This document shows positions 1 through 7,210 of a stretch of 23,787 nt of DNA, in pieces. A program made the translations under genes and the position numbers. The notes beneath the pieces were generated by a model that saw only the letters and a list, made by a program, of their open reading frames with translations, made no database searches and had not been told where the DNA came from. Origin of the DNA: SIG673 sp045638685 (lineage in GTDB: Bacteria; Bacillota; Clostridia; Oscillospirales; CAG-272); assembly GCA_045638685.1 (NCBI GenBank), contig JAZUBT010000009.1, positions 1-23,787 of the forward strand, in the 5' to 3' direction. How positions within the stretch are numbered: position 1 is the first letter of the stretch; each line of letters begins with the position of its first letter.

Positions 1-217
1 TCTCTGTAACTATGTCAACTACCCAGATGATGACGTTTCCTATACCGGTGAACGTGAATACAAGTCCTGCGATAAGAGTAATAAGATTACCTGTCTCGAA
101 GAATCTTATGATTCTGTAAATACCGCCTATGATGGATCCGAGTAAAAGCTGAAGAATAACCTTCAGAATCTTCGGAAGTGCCTCATATGCGCTTGTGATT
201 CCACCTTTTTTTGCCAT
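1..217 (-). CDS. Small membrane protein, N-terminal part (gene runs off the window)
   Basis: The first 72 codons of a minus-strand gene are visible, starting at ATG 217 behind a strong AGGGGGA ribosome site. The peptide begins MAKKGGITSAYEALPK and continues with two hydrophobic segments (about residues 14-35 and 44-66) joined by a short turn with RIIRFFETGN. No stop codon occurs before the window edge. It resembles small two-helix membrane proteins common in Clostridia, possibly YqaE/Pmp3-like, but that assignment is weak. The function is unknown. Confidence 0.6.
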   Translation of the reverse strand, partial: MAKKGGITSAYEALPKILKVILQLLLGSIIGGIYRIIRFFETGNLITLIAGLVFTFTGIGNVIIWVVDIVTE

Positions 218-490
218 GATATGTATCCCCCTATAAAAATTTATTTAATAAAATACTCCCGATAACGGCTTTGTGAACCGGTTGCGTGTTTTACGCAGCT
301 CGGTTTTCCGTTAAAGAAAAGCTTTATTAATTTTATTATATCATTCAAAATGCTGTAAATACAGTATTTATTATCTTTAAAAATTAACTGATACTTTTAT
401 TGAAAAACATTTTTTATAACTCCGAAAAAAACATTTTTTTAGTTTTTCTCGCATAAAATTTAAGAAAGTATCAAATTGACGGAGGCTGAA
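218..490. other. AT-rich divergent intergenic region
   Basis: This gap separates the divergent small membrane gene and the symporter gene. On the minus strand a TATAAT-like -10 (ATTATA on the plus strand near 340) could start a leader of roughly 115 nt for the membrane gene. That leader contains short hairpins such as TGCGT-AAAAC-ACGCA around 285-300. On the plus strand a TAAAAT box at 454-459 could serve the symporter, but no good -35 accompanies it. No ORF is supported here. Confidence 0.4.
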
Positions 491-1963
491 ATGGGTTCTG
501 TGCTAAAACATATAAACGCGCTTCTCGGCGGTCTCTTTTTACCCGCTGTTCTTTTTGTAAGCGGTCTTTATTTCCTTTTTCGGATAGGGTGTTACGTCTT
601 TTCTCCGCGATTTATCGTGCGCTCGCTTTTTGATACGGTAAAGAAGGAGAAAAGACAGAAAAAACGTCGAGACGAGGGCTGTGAAAAGAGCGAATGCAGC
701 GGCAATGGCTATTTAAATGAAAAAAAGAGAAATAAGGTCTCTGAAAAGGGTGGGGAAAACGGGGCTTTGAAACGAGAGTCTCTTTGCAGAGATGACAAAA
801 AAATCGATACCCGTTCCCCGTTTTCCTCGTTATGTCTTGCGCTTGCGGGAACGCTCGGAGTAGGGAATATTTCGGGAGTTGCCGCTGCTATAACGGTGGG
901 AGGTCCCGGAGCGGTTTTCTGGATATGGATTTCGGCTGTCGTATCTGCGGTGCTTAAATTTGCGGAGACTGTGCTTGCGCTTCATTACCGCGAAAGAGAT
1001 GCTGACGGGGATTTTTACGGCGGTGCTCATCTCTACATAAAAAAAGGATTACACGCCCCCGCCGTGGCGGTAATTTTCTGCATAGCGTGTATTCTGACGT
1101 CATTTACTATGGGAAGCATTACGCAGACCAAAGCAGCGGCAGACGGAGTTTTTACCTCGCTTAAAATTTCTCCCATTGTGTGCGGGGCGGTGTTTTTTGT
1201 AATTGTTCTTTATCTTTCATTCGGCGGCAGTGAAAAAATCTCGGGGTTTACTCTTAAGCTGATTCCCCCGTTATGTCTTGCCTATGTAATCCTTTCTCTT
1301 ACCGTTATATTTATATTCCGCGATAACGTTTTATACGTTACCTCCGTTATCCTTTCAGAAGCGTTTACCCCGCGCGCAGGTGTTGGCGGTGTGCTTGGTT
1401 TTTTGTCCTCTCCTGCTATGAGATACGGTGTAACGAGAGGAATAATGTCAAACGAGGCAGGCTGCGGAACGGCTCCGTTTGCGCACGCGAGAGCGGAAAT
1501 CGACAGTCCTGTAAAGCAGGGGGTGTATGGAATAATTGAGGTTTTATGCGATACGCTCCTCCTTTGTACCCTGACGGCTTACGTGGTTCTTTTATCCGGC
1601 TCTGCGTTTAACGGCGGAGCTACCGAGATTGCAATTAACTCATTTGCCTCTGCGCTTGGCCAGCCCGTTAAGGCTTTTCTCGGATTTTCAATATTTCTTT
1701 TCGCGCTCGGCTCGGTGGTAGGGTGGGCATTTTACGGTCAGGAGGCGGTAAAAGCGCTTGGTCTCGGAGGGGGGGCGCTCAAAATTTACGGAGTACTGTT
1801 TTCACTTTCGGCTTTTATCGGATGCGTTATGCCTGAAAACACGGTGTGGGAGCTTGCAGACCTTTCCGTTTCGGTTATGGCGGTAATCAATATAAGCGCG
1901 GTGCTCTTGCTTTCGGGAACGGTAATTAAGCTTACGCGTGAACACTGCCGCTTAGGAAAATAA
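491..1963 (+). CDS. Alanine/glycine:cation symporter (AGCS family) with a charged loop insertion
   Basis: A Na+-coupled amino-acid importer of the AGCS family, which typically takes up alanine or glycine across the cytoplasmic membrane. About 490 residues with roughly ten hydrophobic segments. Family signatures are visible: GTLGVGNISGVAAAI followed by TVGGPGAVFW (about residues 120-145) and the SNEAGCGTAPFAHARA block near residues 320-335. ATG 491 is preferred over the in-frame TTG at 476 because GGAGG (481-485) lies just upstream of it. Unusually, residues about 50-107, in the first cytoplasmic loop, form a very hydrophilic Lys/Arg/Glu-rich stretch (KKEKRQKKRRDEG...) longer than I expect for the family. 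The exact substrate cannot be read from the sequence. Confidence 0.88.
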   Translation: MGSVLKHINALLGGLFLPAVLFVSGLYFLFRIGCYVFSPRFIVRSLFDTVKKEKRQKKRRDEGCEKSECSGNGYLNEKKRNKVSEKGGENGALKRESLCRDDKKIDTRSPFSSLCLALAGTLGVGNISGVAAAITVGGPGAVFWIWISAVVSAVLKFAETVLALHYRERDADGDFYGGAHLYIKKGLHAPAVAVIFCIACILTSFTMGSITQTKAAADGVFTSLKISPIVCGAVFFVIVLYLSFGGSEKISGFTLKLIPPLCLAYVILSLTVIFIFRDNVLYVTSVILSEAFTPRAGVGGVLGFLSSPAMRYGVTRGIMSNEAGCGTAPFAHARAEIDSPVKQGVYGIIEVLCDTLLLCTLTAYVVLLSGSAFNGGATEIAINSFASALGQPVKAFLGFSIFLFALGSVVGWAFYGQEAVKALGLGGGALKIYGVLFSLSAFIGCVMPENTVWELADLSVSVMAVINISAVLLLSGTVIKLTREHCRLGK

Positions 1964-1965
1964 TT

Positions 1966-2064
1966 CTTATGCGTGAGCAATACTGCGTTCGTAAATGACT
2001 AGTAAGCTTATGCGTGAGCAGTACTGCGTCCGTAAATGATTAGTAAGCAGCTTATGCGTGAGCG
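1966..2064. repeat. 41-bp tandem repeat, two full copies plus a partial third
   Basis: Two adjacent 41-bp units (1966-2006 and 2007-2047) differ at only three positions. A third partial copy starts at 2051 (CTTATGCGTGAGCG). A degenerate relative, CTTACGCGTGAACACTG, begins at 1931 inside the last codons of the symporter gene, so the array probably grew from the gene's 3' end. No spacers separate the units, so it is not a CRISPR array. The rest of the 334-bp gap before sigG (2065-2297) holds no supported gene. Confidence 0.85.
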
Positions 2065-2233
2065 TTTCGGTAAAAGGACAGGGGTGGTACGGCAGACGGC
2101 GTGTGATAGCGCTGCCAAGAGTAGGAGGAGCAGAGGTTATTAGCATTATATTCCGAAAAATAAATTTTGACATAAAAGCGTGAGAGGAATAAACAGGGAG
2201 TAAAAATAACCAAAATTTGTAAGGTGTTTTTCT

Positions 2234-2263
2234 GCATAAGCTTCGGTTTTATCAGTCAATAAT
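2234..2263 (+). promoter_or_regulatory. Possible sigma-F/sigma-G-type promoter for sigG
   Basis: GCATA (2234-2238) and GTCAATAAT (2255-2263) are separated by 16 bases. This resembles forespore promoters recognised by sigma-F/sigma-G (a GYATA-like -35 and a G-rich -10 ending in AnAnT). A start near 2270 would give a very short leader with the AGAGGTG ribosome site at 2283-2289. A competing vegetative-like TTGACA occurs at 2167-2172, but its -10 (TAAACA) is poor. Confidence 0.4.
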
Positions 2264-2297
2264 TTTAGTACCGATTTGTAAAAGAGGTGCTGAAAAA

Positions 2298-3095
2298 TTG
2301 TACTATAATAAAGTTGAAATATGCGGAGTAAATACGGCAAAGCTGAAAACACTTACCGAGGAAGAAAAGCAGAGACTTTTACTGCTTACCAAGGCCGGAG
2401 ACAGGGCGGCTCGCGAGGAGCTTATATCGGGGAATCTACGTCTTGTGCTTAGCATTGTTAAGCGTTTTTCCGGTAGGGGGGAGTCGTCCGACGACCTTTT
2501 TCAGATAGGTTGTATAGGTCTCATAAAGGCGATAGACAATTTTAATACAGAGCTTGACGTTAAGTTTTCAACCTACGCCGTTCCGATGATAATAGGTGAG
2601 GTGAGACGCTATTTAAGAGACAACAGCATTATAAGAGTCAGCCGTTCCACCAGAGACCTTGCATATAAGGCTCTCGCCGCAAGGGAGGCCTTGACGAAAA
2701 CCAAGGAGGGGGAGCCGGGTATATCGGATATTAGCCGTTATCTTAAAGAAAACGGAGAGGATCATGACGAGCGCGAAATCGCTTTTGCGCTGGAGGCGAT
2801 AACCGAGCCTGTTTCGCTATACGATCCCGTCTATTCCGACGGAAGTGCCTCCGATTCGATATACGTCATGGATCAGATAAAGGACCCGGACGATACCGAG
2901 GAAAGCCGTATAGAGGAGCTTGCGCTTCAGGAGTCAATGAAAAAGCTTTCGGAAAGAGAAAGAAATATACTTTTAATGCGTTTTTACAGAGGTAAAACGC
3001 AGATGGAGATAGCGGAGGAGATAGGAATATCGCAGGCACAGGTTTCGAGACTTGAAAAAGGGGCGCTTGAGAGAATTAAAAAGGATTTAATTTAA
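2298..3095 (+). CDS. sigG: RNA polymerase sporulation sigma factor SigG
   Basis: Late forespore-specific sigma factor that directs RNA polymerase to spore maturation genes. It has 265 residues, the usual SigG length. The N-terminal NKVEICGVNTAKL is characteristic of SigG. Region 2 (about residues 45-110) includes LVLSIVKRF, DLFQIGCIGLIKAIDNF and KFSTYAVPMIIGEVRRYLRDN. Region 3 follows (VSRSTRDLAYKA), and region 4 carries the helix-turn-helix KTQMEIAEEIGISQAQVSRL near the C-terminus. The TTG start is supported by AGAGGTG eight bases upstream and by alignment of the N-terminus. In Bacillus sigG follows spoIIGA-sigE; neither is present here, so the gene stands alone between a transporter and a small unknown gene. 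Confidence 0.95.
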   Translation: MYYNKVEICGVNTAKLKTLTEEEKQRLLLLTKAGDRAAREELISGNLRLVLSIVKRFSGRGESSDDLFQIGCIGLIKAIDNFNTELDVKFSTYAVPMIIGEVRRYLRDNSIIRVSRSTRDLAYKALAAREALTKTKEGEPGISDISRYLKENGEDHDEREIAFALEAITEPVSLYDPVYSDGSASDSIYVMDQIKDPDDTEESRIEELALQESMKKLSERERNILLMRFYRGKTQMEIAEEIGISQAQVSRLEKGALERIKKDLI

Positions 3096-3198
3096 ACCTT
3101 TATTGTTAAAATATCTAAAAAACCGACAGGGATTTTGTTTATTTATACGATTTTTCAAAAAAAAGCTTAATTCTATTTATTAATCCGAAAAAATATGA

Positions 3199-3231
3199 TA
3201 TAATGCATATAAAAAAAGAATTTTTTGGAGG
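3199..3231 (+). promoter_or_regulatory. -10 box and ribosome site of the 3241 gene
   Basis: A perfect TATAAT (3199-3204) lies 37 bases before the start codon, and GGAGG (3227-3231) is the ribosome site. No convincing -35 hexamer sits at 17 bp, so promoter strength is unclear. Confidence 0.5.
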
Positions 3232-3240
3232 AAATAAAAA

Positions 3241-3657
3241 ATGGCTATTAAACTCAGAATACTTCACTATCCCGATAACAAGAAGCTTTCCGAACTTTGT
3301 AAAGAAATCAACTCGGAGTATGAAAACTCCAAATTTGACAAAATCCCCCCGGCATATCCTTGTGAAAGAGAGCGTCTTCTCATTGCTTTTGTAAAGACCG
3401 GAAAGGAGCCTACCAATGAGCTTAAGATGTTCTGCGGAGACCTTACGAAATCCAGAGTAGAGAACGTTGCGTTTATTTTTGACGCTCCCGAGGCAACCGC
3501 GAAGTCTCTTGCCGATTCTGCTGTAAATGCCGGCGCAAAGCTTGCCGCTGAGCCTAAGTTTATGAAGTTCCCCGGACTTTTCGGCGGCTTCAGTGCGGAG
3601 GCTAAGGCTGACATAAAGGTGTACATAGCTGAGGCATACAAGGCTGTACAGAGCTAA
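3241..3657 (+). CDS. Conserved hypothetical protein, flavodoxin-like alpha/beta fold possible
   Basis: A soluble protein of 138 residues starting at ATG 3241 with GGAGG nine bases upstream. The alternation of short hydrophobic strands (KLRILHY, RLLIAFV, NVAFIFD, IKVYIAEAY) and helices suggests a flavodoxin-like alpha/beta fold. The IPPAYPCERERLL segment near residues 38-50 looks like a conserved core motif. I see no catalytic signature, signal peptide or membrane segment. It has its own -10 box upstream and a strong terminator downstream, so it is probably monocistronic. The function is unknown. Confidence 0.75.
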   Translation: MAIKLRILHYPDNKKLSELCKEINSEYENSKFDKIPPAYPCERERLLIAFVKTGKEPTNELKMFCGDLTKSRVENVAFIFDAPEATAKSLADSAVNAGAKLAAEPKFMKFPGLFGGFSAEAKADIKVYIAEAYKAVQS

Positions 3658-3697
3658 GAACACGGAAAAATAAAATTTTTCAGAATTACTTAAAAAC

Positions 3698-3727
3698 AAA
3701 AACTCCCTTCACACGAAGGGAGTTTTT
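3698..3727. terminator. Bidirectional Rho-independent terminator
   Basis: A perfect 13-bp stem, AAAAACTCCCTTC / GAAGGGAGTTTTT, with loop ACAC. A-runs and T-runs flank it on both strands, so it can end both the plus-strand gene at 3241 and the convergent transporter gene at 3744. Confidence 0.92.
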
Positions 3728-3743
3728 CAGTTTTAAAATTCTC

Positions 3744-5144
3744 TTATTTCAGAATACCGAGTGCCGATAAAATAGGAGATGCGAAGATAAGAACGAGGAA
3801 GATGGGGGCTATATATTTAATCATGATAACAAAAAGCTTTTCTCTTCCAAACTTTTCGCCGTTAAGTCTTATCTCGTCTATAACGGTTTTCGGCTTTGCT
3901 ATCCAACCTATAAGAATACAGGTAAGGAATGCAACGATGGGCATTATAATATTGTTTGAAACATAGTCGAAAATATCAAGCAGCTGTACGCCCGATGCGT
4001 TGGGAAGGTTAACCTCGAAATACAGCACGTTGTAGCCGAGGCAGACGGAAATAGCAAGAATCGCGGAGATAACCAGCGCGATAACGCAGGATTTTCTTCT
4101 CGACCACGAGAACTTATCCATGGCGACCGAGACGATAGCCTCGAAAAGCGAAATGGACGAGGTGAGCGCCGCAAATACGACGAGCACGAAGAAGGCAACG
4201 CCGACAAAGTTTCCGATGAGGCCCATAGCCTCGAAAACCTTGGGCAGAGAAACGAACAAGAGGCTCGGTCCGGATGCGGTAAGTCCCTCGTGGCCTTGGA
4301 AAGCGAATACAACGGGAACCATTATCATTCCCGCAACGAGGGCAACACCGGTATCGCAAAGCTCTATCTGATTTACCGATTTGACGAGGTTGGTTTCCTT
4401 GCTCGTGTATGAGCCGTAGGTTATCATAATGCCCATGGCTATACTCATTGAATAGAATATCTGACTTGCGGCATCGATTAATATATTAAAGAATTTACCC
4501 ACGGTTATGCCCGTGAAATCCGGAACAAAATATATTTTAAGTCCCTCGAGCGCCGAGCCGTGAGGACCTTTAATTGTGAGCGTGAATATTGCTATGCCGA
4601 TTATAATCAGCAAAAGGGCGGGCATAAGAATTTTTGAAATCTTCTCAATTCCCTTGTCAACGCCGAAAAATACTACAAGAGCGCTAACTGCCATGAAAAT
4701 CGCGCACCAGAAAATAGGAGCGAAATTTGAGGTTATAAAGCCCGTGAAGTAGCCGTCCTTTACCGTTTCCATACCTCTGCCCGTAAAATAGTCGGTCATA
4801 TATTTCGTTACCCAACCGCCTATTACACAGTAATATGGAAAGATTATCATGGGAACGAAGGATGAGATGTATCCGAGAAATCCGAACCTTTTATCAATTC
4901 CCGAATATGCCTTTATCGGGCTAAGCTTTGTTTTTCTTCCTATTGCTATTTCTGTTGTCATAAGCGCAAAGCCGAAGGTGAGCGCTAAAACAACATAGAC
5001 GAGAAGGAATACTCCGCCTCCGTTCTTTGCTGCAAGATAGGGGAAACGCCAAAGGTTTCCAAGTCCGACTGCGGAGCCGGCCGCGGCTAAAACAAAACCG
5101 ATACTGCCGGTAAACGAGCCTCTTTTCTTTTCCGTGTTTTCCAT
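3744..5144 (-). CDS. Sodium-dependent transporter, neurotransmitter:sodium symporter (NSS/SNF) family
   Basis: A LeuT-type Na+-coupled transporter for amino acids or related amines in the cytoplasmic membrane. 466 residues with about 11-12 membrane segments, typical of bacterial members. The N-terminal substrate and sodium-binding signature is clear: GSIGFVLAAAGSAVGLGNLW then RFPYLAAKNGGG (about residues 13-44). Other typical blocks are IFYSMSIAMGIMITYGSY near residue 230 and FVLVVFAALTSSISLFEAIV near residue 320. ATG 5144 follows an AGAGGGA ribosome site. The gene has its own consensus promoter and is divergent from the AraC/corrinoid locus. Whether it imports a methylated amine for that locus is possible but only inferred from position. 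Confidence 0.93.
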   Translation of the reverse strand: MENTEKKRGSFTGSIGFVLAAAGSAVGLGNLWRFPYLAAKNGGGVFLLVYVVLALTFGFALMTTEIAIGRKTKLSPIKAYSGIDKRFGFLGYISSFVPMIIFPYYCVIGGWVTKYMTDYFTGRGMETVKDGYFTGFITSNFAPIFWCAIFMAVSALVVFFGVDKGIEKISKILMPALLLIIIGIAIFTLTIKGPHGSALEGLKIYFVPDFTGITVGKFFNILIDAASQIFYSMSIAMGIMITYGSYTSKETNLVKSVNQIELCDTGVALVAGMIMVPVVFAFQGHEGLTASGPSLLFVSLPKVFEAMGLIGNFVGVAFFVLVVFAALTSSISLFEAIVSVAMDKFSWSRRKSCVIALVISAILAISVCLGYNVLYFEVNLPNASGVQLLDIFDYVSNNIIMPIVAFLTCILIGWIAKPKTVIDEIRLNGEKFGREKLFVIMIKYIAPIFLVLIFASPILSALGILK

Positions 5145-5195
5145 AAGTCCCTCTAAAATAATTTATTTTTATGTCATTTTTCAAAAAGCCATACT

Positions 5196-5224
5196 ATTAT
5201 ATCACAAAAAAAGAGCTTTGTCAA
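5196..5224 (-). promoter_or_regulatory. Consensus vegetative promoter for the NSS transporter
   Basis: On the minus strand, TTGACA (5224-5219) and TATAAT (5201-5196) are separated by exactly 17 bases, a perfect sigma-A promoter. It lies about 50 bases upstream of the start codon. Confidence 0.9.
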
Positions 5225-5328
5225 TAAATTACCGGGTTTTTACCGCATTTGTTAAAGAAAACCGCCGTAATATTTAAGGAATGGTTTTATTTTCACGCAA
5301 AAAAAATAAAAAAATAAAATTTAACATA

Positions 5329-5357
5329 TTTACAAATGGAGATTTATATGTTATAAT
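5329..5357 (+). promoter_or_regulatory. Vegetative promoter of the AraC/corrinoid operon
   Basis: TTTACA (5329-5334), 17 bases, TATAAT (5352-5357). Transcription would start near 5364, about 45 bases before the GTG start. It faces away from the NSS transporter promoter. No B12-box-like cobalamin riboswitch motif is seen in the short leader. Confidence 0.85.
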
Positions 5358-5408
5358 TACTATGGCGAAAGCAGTAAGCCGTTGTTTTGGCAAAAAGGAG
5401 GCGATCGC

Positions 5409-6980
5409 GTGGGAAAAGAGATTAAATCGGACGAAGCTGATTTGCTTAACGAAGAACGCATATCTCATTTTTACGAATACGTGGACGAGGTTATCGCAGA
5501 CGATACCGCGCAAAAGTCGCTCGACTGCCGTGAATACATAGAAATAGGCATAGTAACGGAGGGAAGCGGCGTACACTGTGTTGACGGAAAAATGATTCCG
5601 TGCAAAAGCGGTGATATATACATAGTTCCGCCGTGCGTTCCGCACAGATATTTTGCCGTAGAGCAGGACGTAAGGGTAACGGTAAGAAAGCTTATCTTTT
5701 ATATTGATGATTGGTTTCGCGGAGATGCGGCGATTCCTAAGAGTAGGCGTTACTGCTACGGTGTTTTTCAGGACGGAGCGTCGGTTGCATACGCGATGCT
5801 TAATTCCCGAATGAATGAGAAAATAAGCTTTATTATGGACTCTCTCGAAAACGAGCTTTCCGATAAAGAGGAGGACAGGAAAACTCTTATTTATACCTAT
5901 CTCGTTCAGCTTTTCTCTTTTGTAAGCAGATACATTAACCGCTCGGTTAAAAATTCTCAGCGACAGTCAAAGGAATTTGAAAGCGCCGTGGCTGCCATGA
6001 AAATCATTGACAGGGAGTTTACCGACAACAGTATTTCGCTTGAAACTGTTTCATCGCGAGTTTTTGTCAGTCCGTCAACCCTCAGCCGTGTTTTTAAGGC
6101 GCACTGCGGACAGCTTTTTTCGGAATATCTTCGCGATATAAGACTTAACCATGCTGCCGAGCTTATCAGAGAAACCGATATGCGGGGGGAAAAAATCGTT
6201 ACCGAATGTGGCTTTAAGGACGTCTCCGCGTTTTACCGTAATTTCAGGGAAAGATACGGAATGACTCCTCAAATATATAAGCAAATTGAAAAAGACAAGA
6301 TTAAAAAACAAAAAATTTTTTTCACAGGAAAGGAAACAAGAAAAATGGAAATTTTAAGAGAAATTTCAGCAAACGTACAGATCGGAAAGGCAAAAATCGT
6401 TAAGGAGCTTGTTCAGAAGGCGATAGACGACGGCGCAAACGTTGAGGAGATCCTTAACGAGGGACTTCTTGCGGGAATGGGCATCATCGGAGAAAAGTTC
6501 AAGAACAACGAAATTTACGTTCCCGAGGTTTTAGTTGCCGCAAGAGCTATGAGCATGGGCGCACAGATACTTAAGCCCCTTCTCGCTGCAAGCGGTGTTG
6601 AGGCAACCGGAAAGGTTTGTATCGGAACTGTTCAGGGCGACCTTCACGACATAGGTAAGAACCTTGTTAAGATGATGATGGAGGGTAAGGGTCTTGAGGT
6701 TATCGACCTTGGAACCGACGTTTCTCCCGAAGCATTCATTAAGACCGCTATTGAGGAAAACTGTCAGGTAATCTGCTGCTCTGCGCTTCTTACTACCACT
6801 ATGGGTGTAATGGCAGACGTTGTTAAGGCTGCAGAGGAGGCCGGCATACGCGACAAGGTAAAGATTATGATAGGCGGCGCACCGATTAACGAGGAGTTCT
6901 GCCAGAAGATTGGCGCTGACCGTTACACGGTAGATGCTGCAAGCGCTGCGGACGCTGCGGTAGCCCTTTGCAAGGAATAA
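5409..6980 (+). CDS. AraC-family regulator fused in frame to a corrinoid-binding protein
   Basis: One uninterrupted frame of 523 residues. Residues 1-300 are an AraC-type regulator: a cupin-like sensor domain (EYIEIGIVTEGSGVHC, SGDIYIVPPCVPHRYF at about 43-80) and a C-terminal pair of helix-turn-helices (ISLETVSSRVFVSPSTLSRV and MRGEKIVTECGFKDVSAFYR, about 205-290). From residue 313 the frame becomes a methyltransferase corrinoid protein with GDLHDIG, the cobalt-ligand His motif. The start is GTG 5409, seven bases after AAGGAGG (5395-5401). The junction is a linker encoded by A and T runs (6301-6322), and a second ribosome site and ATG (6345) lie just after it. The locus may therefore produce a regulator and a carrier separately. 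Such a fusion is unusual; a one-base indel in the T7 run would place a stop codon shortly after the regulator. Confidence 0.8.
   Translation: MGKEIKSDEADLLNEERISHFYEYVDEVIADDTAQKSLDCREYIEIGIVTEGSGVHCVDGKMIPCKSGDIYIVPPCVPHRYFAVEQDVRVTVRKLIFYIDDWFRGDAAIPKSRRYCYGVFQDGASVAYAMLNSRMNEKISFIMDSLENELSDKEEDRKTLIYTYLVQLFSFVSRYINRSVKNSQRQSKEFESAVAAMKIIDREFTDNSISLETVSSRVFVSPSTLSRVFKAHCGQLFSEYLRDIRLNHAAELIRETDMRGEKIVTECGFKDVSAFYRNFRERYGMTPQIYKQIEKDKIKKQKIFFTGKETRKMEILREISANVQIGKAKIVKELVQKAIDDGANVEEILNEGLLAGMGIIGEKFKNNEIYVPEVLVAARAMSMGAQILKPLLAASGVEATGKVCIGTVQGDLHDIGKNLVKMMMEGKGLEVIDLGTDVSPEAFIKTAIEENCQVICCSALLTTTMGVMADVVKAAEEAGIRDKVKIMIGGAPINEEFCQKIGADRYTVDAASAADAAVALCKE
6345..6980 (+). CDS. Corrinoid protein of a methyltransferase system (probable internal translation start)
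   Basis: A separate start for the second half of the 5409 frame. ATG 6345 is preceded by AGGAAAGGA (6326-6334) at good spacing, and the 211-residue product matches standalone MttC/MtbC-type corrinoid proteins. Residues 1-88 form the four-helix cap domain (e.g. EGLLAGMGIIGEKF, EVLVAARAM). The Rossmann-like B12 domain follows with GTVQGDLHDIGKNLV, where His101 should bind cobalt, then DLGTDVSPEAF, CCSALLTTTM and MIGGAPINEEF. Such proteins carry a methyl group on cobalt between two methyltransferases. It is followed directly by UroD-like methyltransferase genes. Codon use is more biased towards common codons than in the regulator half, consistent with higher expression. Confidence 0.82.
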   Translation: MEILREISANVQIGKAKIVKELVQKAIDDGANVEEILNEGLLAGMGIIGEKFKNNEIYVPEVLVAARAMSMGAQILKPLLAASGVEATGKVCIGTVQGDLHDIGKNLVKMMMEGKGLEVIDLGTDVSPEAFIKTAIEENCQVICCSALLTTTMGVMADVVKAAEEAGIRDKVKIMIGGAPINEEFCQKIGADRYTVDAASAADAAVALCKE

Positions 6981-7008
6981 TTTTATAGCTTTAAAGCGGC
7001 GTGTATGT

Positions 7009-7080
7009 CGCTAAAAGAGACTTTAGCGGAGACACCGGATTTCTTTAGCGTATAAGATTTTTGGTGTCTCCGCTTTTAAA
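7009..7080 (+). promoter_or_regulatory. Two mutually exclusive hairpins, attenuator-like, after the corrinoid gene
   Basis: Hairpin 1 is CGCTAAA (7009-7015) / TTTAGCG (7022-7028). Hairpin 2 is AGCGGAGACACC (7025-7036) / GGTGTCTCCGCT (7063-7074), followed by TTTAAAATTT. They share 7025-7028, so both cannot form at once. CTTTAGCG recurs at 7043-7050 and could pair with 7009-7015 instead. Hairpin 2 is terminator-like with a weak T tract. It lies between the corrinoid gene and the first UroD gene and could tune read-through. Confidence 0.55.
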
Positions 7081-7210
7081 ATTTAGTTAATGAATGTTTT
7101 TTGCGTGGTGTTACGAGCACAGCTTTTGTCCTGAACCGCTTTGTCGGCTTGGCGCGGAGGTGTTCAAATCGGCAACCCTTGAAAATCCATTTTGTGTGAG
7201 GAAAGCTGTT

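Noticed and set aside
1966..2064. Possible CRISPR array
   Set aside because: The repeats are directly adjacent with no unique spacers, and no cas genes are near.
5225..5408. Cobalamin riboswitch before the corrinoid operon
   Set aside because: The leader is only about 45 nt and I see no B12-box-like motif.
7094..7210. Upstream ATG at 7094 as the start of paralog 1
   Set aside because: No ribosome site, and the 39 extra residues are not family-like; ATG 7211 has both.
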